Notes: generated by a model not told the origin, from the letters alone. A stretch of 64,000 nt of DNA from Campylobacteraceae bacterium (GCA_027024155.1 JALVTE010000020.1:82464-146463), one strand, 5' to 3'; counted from the stretch's first letter, positions 1-10,149 are shown. Numbers and translations are program-made.

Positions 1-639
1 TGCAAAACGATAGCCAACTCCTCTTATAGTAATTACAGGCAAACCAATTTTTCTTAAGCTATTTATATGCACCCTTAGAGCACCTTCGCTCATCTCTTCG
101 CCTTCGTTTAGTAAATCGAGTAACTCATATTTAGATATTGTATTACCTCTGTTTTTAAGCAGTATTTTTGTAATTGTAGTTTCATAAGGGGTGAGCTTTA
201 TAAATTTGCCATTTTTATATAACTCTTCGCTCTGAGTATCAAAAATAAAATCCCCAATCTCTACTTTGTTGCCACTGTACTGTTTTTTAAATAGTGCTTT
301 TATTCGAACTAAAAGCTCATCGAAATCAAAAGGCTTTTTAATGTAATCATCTGCCCCAATCTCAAAACCATGAGCTAGAGAGTCAATATCTGTAAGAGCA
401 GTTAAAAATATAGCTACTGTCTTATCTCCTGCCTCTCTTAACTCTTTTAGTAATTCAAAACCATTAATAAATGGAACATTCACATCAAGAAGCATCAAAT
501 CATACTGCGAAACAAAAGTAGCATCTAACGCCTCTTGTCCATCCTTAACATGCGTAAGGCTAAACCCCTCCGCCTCTAAAAGTTCAATAAGTGTTTCACT
601 GAGTATTTCATCATCTTCGAGTAGTAGTATCTTTTTCAT
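1..639 (-). CDS. OmpR-family response regulator, C-terminus truncated by window edge
   Basis: Reverse-strand translation from ATG at 639: MKKILLLEDDEILSETLIELLEAEGF...YDLMLLDVNVPFINGFELLKELR...FLTALTD...GADDYIKKPF, then a winged-helix C-terminus (LRVHINSLRKIG..VITIRGVGYRF). Confidence 0.9.
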   Translation of the reverse strand, partial: MKKILLLEDDEILSETLIELLEAEGFSLTHVKDGQEALDATFVSQYDLMLLDVNVPFINGFELLKELREAGDKTVAIFLTALTDIDSLAHGFEIGADDYIKKPFDFDELLVRIKALFKKQYSGNKVEIGDFIFDTQSEELYKNGKFIKLTPYETTITKILLKNRGNTISKYELLDLLNEGEEMSEGALRVHINSLRKIGLPVITIRGVGYRFA

Positions 640-695
640 TTAGTTAGTATAGTAAAAATTTATTAAGGGAGTGTTAAGAGCTATTCTAATTACAT

Positions 696-718
696 TATGT
701 GTGGCATAGCCACACATA
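696..718. terminator. Perfect hairpin TATGTGTGGC-ATA-GCCACACATA just downstream of the RND pump gene
   Basis: 10-bp perfect arms, 3-nt loop, immediately after the stop codon at 720-722 of the minus-strand RND gene. Confidence 0.7.
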
Positions 719-719
719 T

Positions 720-3700
720 CTATACATACTCCTCTTTTACTGCATCCTCTTTTTTCATAGTCCAAATAAATACAAGAGGAATAAATAGAAGAGTTAAGAA
801 TGTTCCAATAATCAAACCTCCAATAGCAACTGCACCTAATGGAGCCAATCTCTCTAGCCCAATAGCCGACCCTAGGGCAACTGGTAGCATACCAGCTGAT
901 GTAGCAAAGGCTGTCATTAAAACAGGTCTTGTTCTTATCTTTATACTCTCTATCATTGCATCATATTTGCTAAGTCCTGCTTGCATCTTTTCTAGTGCGA
1001 AGTGTATAAGCAAAATGGCATTATTTACAATAATTCCACTAAGAAGTATAAAACCCATCATCGCTGGCATTGAGGTGTGGTAATGCATAATCAGCATCAT
1101 CCAAGCCGCCCCAATAATTGTTAAAGGAATAGATAAAATTATCATTAAAGATATTTTAACAGAGTTAAACAGTGCAATTAGCGTAAAGAATATTAGTGCC
1201 ACTGCAAAGGCAATAGCACCTATCATTCGTCCGGCTGCACTTTTGAACTGTTTTATATCACCTGTCTGCTCCATAGTTACACCCTCTGGTAACTTTTTGC
1301 CCTCAAATGCCTTTTCAAAATTGTTCATAATGTGTGAAATTGCTGCCTTTTCTCTAAAGCCGTAAACATTTAGTGTATATTTTAACCCCTCTCTTGTAAT
1401 AAGAGATGGTTCATTTATAGATTTTAAGGTTACAACATCGCTTAATGGTACTTTACCTTTTTTAGTACTTAACAGATAAGCTTTTAGGCTTTTTATATTA
1501 TCTCTTTTATCTTTGTCTACCCATACTCTTATACCAAAATCTGTACTATTTTGTAGATAAAAAGATGCCGATTTTGCACCTCTTATAAATATTTGTAACT
1601 GTTTTGAAATATCTTCGTTAGTTAAGCCATAGTATGCTGCTTTCTTCTCATTTATATTAAATTCATATACCTTTTTATTATTTAGCCAAGTTTTAGAAAC
1701 AGATACAACTCCACCTGTTTTATGCATTGCATCAGCTACCATATTTCCAGCTTTTTGTAAATTTTTTAAATTATTACTATATAGAGTTACATCTATATTT
1801 GCTCTTAAACTAGCTAGTGCCGTTGCCCCATAATCTACAACATCAACACTTTGAACATTTTTTATCTTATTTAATTTTCTTCTAAGCTTTCTCTCTATAT
1901 CCCAAATAGACTCTTTTCTGTGGTATCTATCGACATATGTTGCAGTAATACTTATATGGTCTATTCCACTACCACTGCCTATACTCATAACACCAGCTTC
2001 GCTACCTATTGCACTAGATAGATAAAGAAGCTTACCCTCTTGTTGTATAATCTTATTAGCCTCTTTAACTATTTTTTTACTAGCTTCAATCGGTAAATTT
2101 GGATCAACTGTTATACTAATTTTAGTTCCACCAGTATCCATAGGGGGCATTAACTCTTGACCAACTATTGGCATAACACCCTTTACGCTTGATATAAATA
2201 GAAAAATCAAAACAACAACATAGGCAACTGCTGCACTCTTTCTTTTAACTGCTAATGCAACAGCACTTGCGAAAAAATTAGCTATAGAGTCACTAAAACC
2301 TCCTATAATTTTTTCAAAAAATGCTTCTGTTTTTAAAATAAGTGGAGACTTAATAGTAAGAATTTTTAATGATAATAGTGGCACTGCTGTAATCGAAATA
2401 ATGTAAGAAGCTGCCAGTGCTAACATTAATGTTCCAACAAGTGGTTGAAATATAGTTTGCGGATAACCACCAACAAATAGCATTGGTGATAGTGCTAGCA
2501 TTGTTGTAAGTGTTCCGCTTAAATCGGCAAACATAATCTCTTTTGTACCATCATAGACCGCTTTATGTATCTCTTCGTGCTTCTCTCGATAGTGGCGTTC
2601 GATATTCTCCATAACAACGACGGCATCATCAAGTAGTAGACCAAGGGCTAAAATAATTGCAGTCAGTGTTACAACATTAAATTCGATTCCAACAACCCAC
2701 ATTAGAGCTACTGTTGTAGCGTAAACAATAGGAATCGTAACAAGAACAACTAACACTTGTCTAAATGATGCTAAAAAGAAAAATACAACAATAGTAGACA
2801 TAACAATCGCATCTCTTAATGATTCGAACATATTATCGGTACTTTGAACAATAGTGTCTTTTTGGGTATCGGTAACCGTAAAGTCTAAATCTTTATACTT
2901 CTTTTTAAGTTTATCTATCTCTTTTTGCACTAAATTTATACTCTTAATAACATCTGCATTTTGAGCTCTTTGAACTGCTATGGCTATAGAGTGCTTAGCG
3001 TTTCCATAATACTCTGCCCTATTTTCATAATGTCCAAAATGAATTTTTGCAATATCATTTAAAGTTAAATCTTTTGTTATACTAATAGACTTTAATTTAG
3101 ATATAGCATCTCTTTTACCTTTAGATTTTAAAAGGTATCTACTTTTCTCATTTGTTATAAAACCGATTGCAAAATCGTTATCATTTGCTTTTATTTTAGC
3201 TACAACTGTTGAGATATCTAAGTTATGTTTATCTAACTTGTTTTTATCTACAATAACTTCTATTTCTTTTTCGTATCCACCAAAAACATCTACGCCAGCA
3301 ATACCATTTAATCTTATTAAATCGTGTTTAATTTCAGTAGAAGCGAGTTGTCTTATGTCTTCTAACGGTATTTTGCCATCTTTTGAAGTTATAGAATATG
3401 TAATAATAGGAGCTGTTGCAGCTGTAATTTTAATAATCTGTGGTGCAAGTATAGAGCTTGGAAGTTTTGATTTTATTTTATCAAGAGCATTACTTACATC
3501 ACTCGTTGCTGCATCTACATTCTTTGAGTAATCAAACTCTGCACTAATAACACTTACTTCATCTATTGTGGTTGAATAAACTCTCCTAATTTTATCTAAA
3601 GTATAAAGCTCCTCTTCTATAGGAATAGCTACATTTGTAGCAATACTTTTTGCCGAAGCCCCTGGTTGAACAGCTACAACTGCAACTGTTGGATAGTTAG

Positions 3701-3830
3701 AATCAGGAAATAGTTTTCTATCTATCTTATTGTATCCAACTACTCCCAAAAATATAAAAAGTGTTAAAAAAGAGAATATAAAATAGGGGCGTCCAAGCAG
3801 AAAGCTTACAATAGAAAAATCTTTTTTCAT
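720..3830 (-). CDS. RND efflux pump inner-membrane permease (AcrB/HAE family)
   Basis: 1036 aa with RND architecture; motifs GLLLDDAVVVMENIERH, GGFILLSGIIVNNAILLI-like region, and a downstream-coupled adaptor gene. Confidence 0.92.
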   Translation of the reverse strand: MKKDFSIVSFLLGRPYFIFSFLTLFIFLGVVGYNKIDRKLFPDSNYPTVAVVAVQPGASAKSIATNVAIPIEEELYTLDKIRRVYSTTIDEVSVISAEFDYSKNVDAATSDVSNALDKIKSKLPSSILAPQIIKITAATAPIITYSITSKDGKIPLEDIRQLASTEIKHDLIRLNGIAGVDVFGGYEKEIEVIVDKNKLDKHNLDISTVVAKIKANDNDFAIGFITNEKSRYLLKSKGKRDAISKLKSISITKDLTLNDIAKIHFGHYENRAEYYGNAKHSIAIAVQRAQNADVIKSINLVQKEIDKLKKKYKDLDFTVTDTQKDTIVQSTDNMFESLRDAIVMSTIVVFFFLASFRQVLVVLVTIPIVYATTVALMWVVGIEFNVVTLTAIILALGLLLDDAVVVMENIERHYREKHEEIHKAVYDGTKEIMFADLSGTLTTMLALSPMLFVGGYPQTIFQPLVGTLMLALAASYIISITAVPLLSLKILTIKSPLILKTEAFFEKIIGGFSDSIANFFASAVALAVKRKSAAVAYVVVLIFLFISSVKGVMPIVGQELMPPMDTGGTKISITVDPNLPIEASKKIVKEANKIIQQEGKLLYLSSAIGSEAGVMSIGSGSGIDHISITATYVDRYHRKESIWDIERKLRRKLNKIKNVQSVDVVDYGATALASLRANIDVTLYSNNLKNLQKAGNMVADAMHKTGGVVSVSKTWLNNKKVYEFNINEKKAAYYGLTNEDISKQLQIFIRGAKSASFYLQNSTDFGIRVWVDKDKRDNIKSLKAYLLSTKKGKVPLSDVVTLKSINEPSLITREGLKYTLNVYGFREKAAISHIMNNFEKAFEGKKLPEGVTMEQTGDIKQFKSAAGRMIGAIAFAVALIFFTLIALFNSVKISLMIILSIPLTIIGAAWMMLIMHYHTSMPAMMGFILLSGIIVNNAILLIHFALEKMQAGLSKYDAMIESIKIRTRPVLMTAFATSAGMLPVALGSAIGLERLAPLGAVAIGGLIIGTFLTLLFIPLVFIWTMKKEDAVKEEYV

Positions 3831-3831
3831 A

Positions 3832-4893
3832 CTATTTCACCTTACTTACTATAATTTTTCCATAAGTTGGTAATACTGCTAACTTAGCTTCTGAAGCTAT
3901 AGCAACTGGTTTTTGGGGACAAGGAGTTATTGCTGCCTTTTTAGAGTTTTCCAAAATAACATTTATCTTTTTTTGAGTAAATTTTTTATCTTTATATACC
4001 ATTACAAAGGTGCCGTTACTATTGTGCATAAGTGCATTTAATGGAACTGTACAGCCCTTTGTACTATCTACCTCCACATCTATTGTTTTATAAGATTTAT
4101 TTGCAAACGGAAGTGTTTTATTGAGCTTTACTTCTGCCACAAGTAGAGAGTTTCTTGCATCATCATAAATCTTAGAGACATTACCTATCTCTTTATTATC
4201 TAAAAATATCTTTTGACCAACCATAATTGGTTTTTCGTTTAAAGAGAATAGAAACGTTAATTTTTGATCATCAGAATTAAGTGTTAAAATCGCTTTGCCA
4301 GCAGGTGCTAACGAGCCAGCATCTAAAAGTTTAGAGCCTATTACACCATTAAAGGGTGCTTTTATATTTAAATATTGTAACATAACTTTTGTTTGAATTA
4401 TTTTTTCATCAATACCTTTTAATGCTGAGAGTTTAGTATAATAAAGAACTTTAGAATTATCAAGCGTATCTTTAGAGATTGTATCTGTTTTTAAAAGCTT
4501 TTTATTTCTTAAGTAAATCTTTTTAGCATTTGTAACATCTAATTTAAGAGATTTTTTTTGCTCTTTTAGAGATGAAAGAGTAGATAAAATATCTCTATCA
4601 TCTAAAGCTACCAATAAATCGCCTTTGTTTACTTTATCATTCTCATTTACATATATTTTTTTTATTCTTGCTGCAAATTTTGTTGCTATATTTGCACTTT
4701 TAGACGATAGCACTTCAGCTAAAAACTCCTCTTTTTGAGAAATATACTCATATTTTGGCATTACTATATCTACACTTTTAGTATACTCTTTAGCTACTGG
4801 CAAATTTGCCACATCCTCTTTTTGCTTTAATAAGAATCGTGCTGCAAAAACTACAACTACAATCGCTACAATAAGCAATATAATCTTTTTCAT
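3832..4893 (-). CDS. RND periplasmic adaptor (HlyD/MFP family)
   Basis: N-terminal TM, lipoyl-like NIKAPFNGVIGSKLLDAGSLAPAGKAILTL, coiled-coil region, adjacent to RND gene. Confidence 0.88.
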   Translation of the reverse strand: MKKIILLIVAIVVVVFAARFLLKQKEDVANLPVAKEYTKSVDIVMPKYEYISQKEEFLAEVLSSKSANIATKFAARIKKIYVNENDKVNKGDLLVALDDRDILSTLSSLKEQKKSLKLDVTNAKKIYLRNKKLLKTDTISKDTLDNSKVLYYTKLSALKGIDEKIIQTKVMLQYLNIKAPFNGVIGSKLLDAGSLAPAGKAILTLNSDDQKLTFLFSLNEKPIMVGQKIFLDNKEIGNVSKIYDDARNSLLVAEVKLNKTLPFANKSYKTIDVEVDSTKGCTVPLNALMHNSNGTFVMVYKDKKFTQKKINVILENSKKAAITPCPQKPVAIASEAKLAVLPTYGKIIVSKVK

Positions 4894-4987
4894 TAAAATT
4901 CTGCTCCTAAATGTTGGTGTATTGGTTGTTGGTATATTAGTTATTGGAAAGTATTTTTATTGCTAAAACCAATATACTAATAATCAA

Positions 4988-5413
4988 TTACAAATAAATC
5001 ATATCTATTATAATCTTCTTATTTTTATCAAGTGTAAAACTAGCCTTTTTAAAATTTGGTAAGTGAAAAAGGTTTATAGATTTAAAATTAGTTAATCCAA
5101 CACCCTCTTTAGGCATTAACAAACCTTTATCGATTTTACCATTACTGTTTTCATCGTGAAAAACACTTACAGCATACCTGCCCTTTGGCAAGTTTGTAAA
5201 AACAGCAACAGCCTCTTTGTTGCTAATTTCAACCCTTTGCATTTTATAATACTTATTTAGCTTCTTATCAGGAATTGAGCCATCTTTATTATAAAGAGAA
5301 AACTGTACAACCCCTTTAGAGTTTTTTAAACCCTTAGCAACTGCCGTTAAAGTTACTGCCTGTGCAGTAACTGTAGCAATAAATATACTAAGGATAGTAA
5401 ATAATTTTTTCAT
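4988..5413 (-). CDS. DUF2141-like secreted protein
   Basis: Signal peptide; GRYAVSVFHDENSNGKIDKG...MPKEGVG pattern typical of DUF2141. Confidence 0.75.
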   Translation of the reverse strand: MKKLFTILSIFIATVTAQAVTLTAVAKGLKNSKGVVQFSLYNKDGSIPDKKLNKYYKMQRVEISNKEAVAVFTNLPKGRYAVSVFHDENSNGKIDKGLLMPKEGVGLTNFKSINLFHLPNFKKASFTLDKNKKIIIDMIYL

Positions 5414-5433
5414 TCTATATATCCTTGAGATGA

Positions 5434-6024
5434 TTACTTAGTAATTTCAATAACTTCATTTGCATTCTCAAAAACAGTCTCTACCATTTTTTGAAATCTA
5501 TGAGGAAAGCTTTTAATATCTTCTTGTGTTGCATCTGGCTTAATGGCACTTTTTAAAATAGCCATAGGATTTACCACTTTTTGTGGTTTATAATCTACAT
5601 ACACTTTTTCATTGGTATCTAAGCGTGTTAAACATAAATCATGCTCTATATCTGCTTCGAAAAATAGCAAATCTCTTCTATTATATTTTCCAGTAGGAAT
5701 ACCACCAAAACCAAAATCAGAAGTTGAACCTGTAATGTTAGATATTACAGAAGCTACAACTCCGGTATTCTCTTCTCTAGGTGCTTTTTGTAGCTCTACT
5801 TTTATATTTCCACGCTCTGGTAACTCATCTTGATATAGGGCTTTTAAACCCTTTTGTGCCATAAGATAAGCACCTGCAACTGTAGCACAACTATGACCAG
5901 CACTCTTAACAATATCTGCATAAGAGAAATCTAATACGCCATCTTCGTTTACACCTAAAAATTTACATAAATCATCATAAACAATAATAGGTTCAATTTT
6001 GTCAAAAAAATCAGGATATTTCAT
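5434..6024 (-). CDS. FmdE-like domain protein
   Basis: AGHSCATVAGAYLMAQKGL resembles the FmdE HxC region; fold assignment tentative. Confidence 0.45.
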   Translation of the reverse strand: MKYPDFFDKIEPIIVYDDLCKFLGVNEDGVLDFSYADIVKSAGHSCATVAGAYLMAQKGLKALYQDELPERGNIKVELQKAPREENTGVVASVISNITGSTSDFGFGGIPTGKYNRRDLLFFEADIEHDLCLTRLDTNEKVYVDYKPQKVVNPMAILKSAIKPDATQEDIKSFPHRFQKMVETVFENANEVIEITK

Positions 6025-6527
6025 TATTGAACTCCTTTTTGCATTCCCATGCCTTGACCCATCATACCTTGAGCTTTTTGCATACCTTGCCCCATCATAC
6101 CTTGAGCCTTTTTCATACCTTGTCCCATGCCTTTATGCATTCCCATACCTTTACCCATCATACCTTTGCCTTTGCAGTTGCTATCTCTGTCATGAATCTC
6201 TTTGGCTTTTGGTGCTAAAGATAAGATATAATCTGCAATATCAGAAATCTCTTTATCACTTAACTGTTTGTATGAAGGCATAGCACTGTTAGCAAATCTT
6301 GGATATTTGCCTTTAGAGCCGTTTTTAATTGAATTCATAATTACCTTTTTAGCATTTTTGCCTTCAAAACGCATATTTCTCATACCAACCCCAGCAAGTG
6401 GCGGAGCAGCTTTATGTGTTGTAATTGCATGACACGCAAGACAACCATTTTTCTTAACTAACTCTTCGCCATTTCCAGCAAAAATAACACTGCTTAATGC
6501 TAATGCACCAATAATAATCTTTTTCAT
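6024..6527 (-). CDS. Monoheme cytochrome c with Met/Gly/Lys/Gln-rich repetitive C-terminal tail
   Basis: Signal peptide, CLACH heme motif, distal NSAMPSYKQLSDKEISDIADYILSL; tail GMMGKGMGMHKGMGQGMKKAQGMMGQGMQKAQGMMGQGMGMQ. Confidence 0.88.
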   Translation of the reverse strand: MKKIIIGALALSSVIFAGNGEELVKKNGCLACHAITTHKAAPPLAGVGMRNMRFEGKNAKKVIMNSIKNGSKGKYPRFANSAMPSYKQLSDKEISDIADYILSLAPKAKEIHDRDSNCKGKGMMGKGMGMHKGMGQGMKKAQGMMGQGMQKAQGMMGQGMGMQKGVQ

Positions 6528-6602
6528 TTTTATCTCCTTAAAACAATTTATACTGCTATTGTATAGAAAGTTCGTTAAGGTAGTGTTAAGAAGTGTAGAG
6601 AG

Positions 6603-6625
6603 TTTACTCCAGAATATGGAGTAAA
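6603..6625. terminator. Hairpin TTTACTCCA-GAATA-TGGAGTAAA followed by an A/T run
   Basis: 9-bp perfect arms downstream of the minus-strand CDF gene. Confidence 0.55.
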
Positions 6626-6647
6626 AAAGAAAGATGAAGATAAGTTT

Positions 6648-7511
6648 TTATTGATAGTGTATAACAACCTTTTCGACAAAAGGCATCTGCTCTTTTATAT
6701 CTTTTTCTATTTTGTGTGCCAGTTCGTGTGCCTCTTTTAAAGAGTCTGTATTTAGTGCTAAATCTAACTGCACAAATTTATAACTGCCTGCGTTTCTGCC
6801 TGTTATAGCATTAACATTTTTTATTACCGATTCATTTTTAAGAATCTCTTTTATTTTTTCGATACTCTCGTGGTCTAGTGAAGCATCAAGAAGCACTTTA
6901 ATTGCCTCTTTTAGTATCTCAAACCCGCTATGGAAAATAAAATAAATTACTATAACAACTGCAATTTTCTCAACAATCGGATAACCAAAATACTGCCCCA
7001 ATACACCCACAAGAACAACCAATGCTGTATAAAAGTCTGTTTTTATATGCTCTGCGTCTGCTAAAAGGCTAGGTGAATTTAACTCTATTGCTTTTTGCTT
7101 CTCCCATCGTGAGTATAAATAGGTAATTAAAACAGTTAAACCAATTACCACAATAGCAACTGTAAGGTTTTTAATTGGCTCAGACTCTCCAAACAGAACA
7201 TCTTTTCCTATTTCGTATCCTGCAAAAAATATTGCAAAAGCACTCACTAATGCTACAAGATTTTCTACCTTATACAACCCCTGAGGGAAAAGGTCAGACT
7301 TTTTATTAGAGATAATAATCCCTACATAAACACTAAGCGATGCTGCCAAATCAGAAAGCGAGTGCACCCCATCTGCAATTAATGCAGCACTTCCTGAGAT
7401 TACACCACCAATAATTTTAATTAAAGATAGTATTAAGTTTATTCCAACCGAATAGAGCGAAATCTTTTTCTTTTCATTATGGTTCATCAATTTTTTTGCT
7501 GTTTCTGGCAT
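6648..7511 (-). CDS. Cation diffusion facilitator (CDF) family transporter
   Basis: SGSAALIADGVHSLSDLAAS..., ADAEHIKTDFYTALVVL and a C-terminal cytoplasmic CDF domain. Confidence 0.9.
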   Translation of the reverse strand: MPETAKKLMNHNEKKKISLYSVGINLILSLIKIIGGVISGSAALIADGVHSLSDLAASLSVYVGIIISNKKSDLFPQGLYKVENLVALVSAFAIFFAGYEIGKDVLFGESEPIKNLTVAIVVIGLTVLITYLYSRWEKQKAIELNSPSLLADAEHIKTDFYTALVVLVGVLGQYFGYPIVEKIAVVIVIYFIFHSGFEILKEAIKVLLDASLDHESIEKIKEILKNESVIKNVNAITGRNAGSYKFVQLDLALNTDSLKEAHELAHKIEKDIKEQMPFVEKVVIHYQ

Positions 7512-7530
7512 TTTATTCCTTTATTTGGTA

Positions 7531-8253
7531 TTATTTCTCTCTTTTAGGATAAATCCCCTCTTTGTTTGTTAAAAGCTCATCGCCTTCATAGTAACAACCA
7601 TCAGTAACACCTAAGTTTTTAAGTGCACTATCAAATGCCCAATAGTGGTTGTAGCTACCATTTCTTAAAAAATTAAATGCCTCTTCTACATCTGAAGCGT
7701 TTGAATCTTGTGCTTGCTTAATGTACTCATCTAAGTCATTTATATCTGTAACTTCTACCATACATCCAACTTTTAGTGCACTCTCTTGAGAGTTTTGTCC
7801 TAAAGCGTAAAGTGTATCGTAAAGTTCTTGAATTTTAGCAATATCATACACACCACTTGGCATATTTTCTGCTGACATATTATTACTATTTACAACACTC
7901 TCATTTACATCTGTAAAGTCTGTTACTTTTAAATTATATCTTTTAACTAAATCTTGTACAGTGGCAATATGCTTAACCTCTGACCTTGTAGATATATTAT
8001 AAAACTGTTTTATCTCAACGCCACTTTTTTGATAGTAATCGTAAAGGTTCATATAAACATCGTAAGCTAAACGCTCCTCATTGCCCATATATGCCAAAGA
8101 ATCTTTAACATCTTGAGCTAAGTTTTCTGTTTTTTCATAATTATCTAAATCAAAACCCTTTCCTCCATTACCAGCACTAGAACCTCCACATCCTACTACA
8201 ATACCTGCTATTAGAATCGATAAAATTGTTACTATACTTTTTTTAACTACCAT
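7531..8253 (-). CDS. DUF2202-like lipoprotein
   Basis: Lipobox IVVGC; ...SLAYMGNEERLAYDVYMNLYDYY...HIATVQDLVKRY... typical of DUF2202. Confidence 0.8.
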   Translation of the reverse strand: MVVKKSIVTILSILIAGIVVGCGGSSAGNGGKGFDLDNYEKTENLAQDVKDSLAYMGNEERLAYDVYMNLYDYYQKSGVEIKQFYNISTRSEVKHIATVQDLVKRYNLKVTDFTDVNESVVNSNNMSAENMPSGVYDIAKIQELYDTLYALGQNSQESALKVGCMVEVTDINDLDEYIKQAQDSNASDVEEAFNFLRNGSYNHYWAFDSALKNLGVTDGCYYEGDELLTNKEGIYPKREK

Positions 8254-8386
8254 TTAAAATTCCTTTTTTATCTTTTATTTGTGTATCTTAACAAAGAAGT
8301 GTTAAGTAAGTATTAGTTCTTAAAAAGAGAAATTAATGGTTTTTAGTATAGTCGTTTATTTATAAAAAACATATTTATAGCTGAAG

Positions 8387-9607
8387 TTACTTCTTAATCT
8401 CCTCTCTTGGTACAAACTCTAACATCGTGGCATTTATACAGAAGCGTTTACGCCCATCGGCTCTGTCGAAAACATGCCCTAAATGTATGCCACTTTTTTT
8501 AGCTATTACTTCAATTCTGTGCATTCCGTAACTATTATCTTCTTTAAATATTACACTTCCGGGCACAGCTTTATAGAAGCTTAGCCAACCTGTGCCTGAG
8601 TTGAATCTATCCTTTGTATCGAAGAGTACATCGCCAGATAGTGTATCTATAAATACGCCATCGCCTGTGTGTTTAAATTTATCGTACTGTTTGCAAAACC
8701 TGGAGTCTGTGCCCTTTGCAAATGCCACTTTAAACGCTTCGCTATCTTTTCCTAATTTAAAAAGCCCAAGTGCTTTATAAAACTCTTTAGCACTCCAGTA
8801 GCCACGGTGGGCAAAAAGCTCTTTGCCATCTACAATAAATAGTATTGTAGGTGTTGCATTTAGTTTTGTCTTTAGTTTAAAGCCTTTAAGTTCATACGAT
8901 TTAGCAACTCTAAGTGGTACTTGCCCTTTATAACCATTTAATACATCTCTTTTAAACTTTTCGCAAAATGGGCAATCTTTGGCATCTATTACTACTATCT
9001 CTTTGCCACCTATTGGGCTTATGGTCTTGTTTTTTTCTGCCACAAACTTAACACCAGTTGCATGGTTTGGGCAGTAGCCATTTGGGTGCTTTTTAAGATA
9101 ATCTTGATGATACTCTTCGGCTTTATAAAAGTGTTTAAGTGGCTCTATTTTGGTAACAATCTTTCCATAACCAGCTTTACTTAAAAGCTTTTGATACTCT
9201 GCTTTTGTCTGCATGGCAATTTGTTTTTGCTCTGGCGTGGTATAAAAAATTTCGCTTCTGTAATTGTTGCCTCTGTCATTGCCTTGACGATTCTTTTGAG
9301 TTGGGTCATGCAACTCCCAAAAGCTTTTAATTAACTCTTTGGTAGATATTTTACTATCGTCATAAACAACTTTAACAGTTTCAGCATAATTAACTACCCC
9401 TTTTGGAGTGTCATAGCGGTAGCTCAGTATCTTTTTATAGCTAGGGTTTTCAAAATTGCCACCAGCATAGCCACTGACTGCACTCTTTACACCTTTTAAA
9501 TTCTCAAAATGCTTCTCTACACCCCAAAAACAGCCACCCGCAAAGCCAATAGTCTGCTCTTTTGCTTGCAATAATATAACTGATAATAGAATTAATAATA
9601 CTCTCAT
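8387..9607 (-). CDS. msrAB: Periplasmic MsrA-thioredoxin-like-MsrB fusion (peptide methionine sulfoxide reductase)
   Basis: Signal peptide; MsrA GFAGGCFWGVEKHF and YHQDYL; central CPFC; MsrB SGTGWLSF...HLGHVFDRADGRKRFCINATMLEF. Confidence 0.9.
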   Translation of the reverse strand: MRVLLILLSVILLQAKEQTIGFAGGCFWGVEKHFENLKGVKSAVSGYAGGNFENPSYKKILSYRYDTPKGVVNYAETVKVVYDDSKISTKELIKSFWELHDPTQKNRQGNDRGNNYRSEIFYTTPEQKQIAMQTKAEYQKLLSKAGYGKIVTKIEPLKHFYKAEEYHQDYLKKHPNGYCPNHATGVKFVAEKNKTISPIGGKEIVVIDAKDCPFCEKFKRDVLNGYKGQVPLRVAKSYELKGFKLKTKLNATPTILFIVDGKELFAHRGYWSAKEFYKALGLFKLGKDSEAFKVAFAKGTDSRFCKQYDKFKHTGDGVFIDTLSGDVLFDTKDRFNSGTGWLSFYKAVPGSVIFKEDNSYGMHRIEVIAKKSGIHLGHVFDRADGRKRFCINATMLEFVPREEIKK

Positions 9608-9610
9608 AAC

Positions 9611-10149
9611 CTATCCAAATACTCTATTTATTCTAGCAACCGCTTCTTTTACAAGCTCTAAACTTGTTGCAAAGTTAAAACGCATATATTGGTGCCCCTC
9701 TTTGCCGTAGTTTGTTCCACTATTTAGAGCTAACTTAGCTTCGTTTACCATTTTATCTCGTAGCTGCTTATCACTTAAGTCAAATTCGCTAAAATCTAGC
9801 CACATTAGGTATGTGCCTTCAGGGTGAGTGCGTTTGATTTTTGGGGTTAAGTGTTTATCTATATACTCTATATTTTGTTCTAAAACTTTAACTAATTCAT
9901 CTACCCAAGCCTCTTCTTTGTAAGCACTTGTTAAAATTTGTGCAGAAGTTGGGCTAATTCCTAAATGTAGGCTCTCTAAAAAACCTTTAAACTCACCCCT
10001 TAACTCTTCGTTTGGAATTATCGCATATCCGCCATTGCAAAATCCATATCAGCAACCCAAAAAGCCAATATATCATCTCGCCCAAAATACTTTTTTAAAC
10101 TGCCCCACTTTTCATTGTCGCTGCCTCTTCTATCTACAAACTCCACCAT
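9611..10149 (-). pseudogene. PatB/MalY-like PLP-dependent C-S lyase remnant with large internal deletion and frameshift
   Basis: N-terminal piece 10149-10018 MVEFVDRRGSDNEKWGSLKKYFGRDDILAFWVADMDFA... then stop; C-terminal piece in another frame GYAIIPNEELRGEFKGFLESLHLGISPTSAQILTSAYKEEAWVDELV...HPEGTYLMWLDFSEFDLSDKQLRDKMV...; the middle, including the expected PLP-lysine region, is absent. Confidence 0.85.

Noticed and set aside
697-1083. Plus-strand 128-aa ORF
   Set aside because: Antisense to the well-supported RND permease; composition looks like a shadow ORF.
6027-6283. Plus-strand Leu/His/Ser-rich ORFs (63 and 94 aa) antisense to the Met-rich tail
   Set aside because: Repetition mirrors the opposite-strand Met-rich repeats; no start context or family support.
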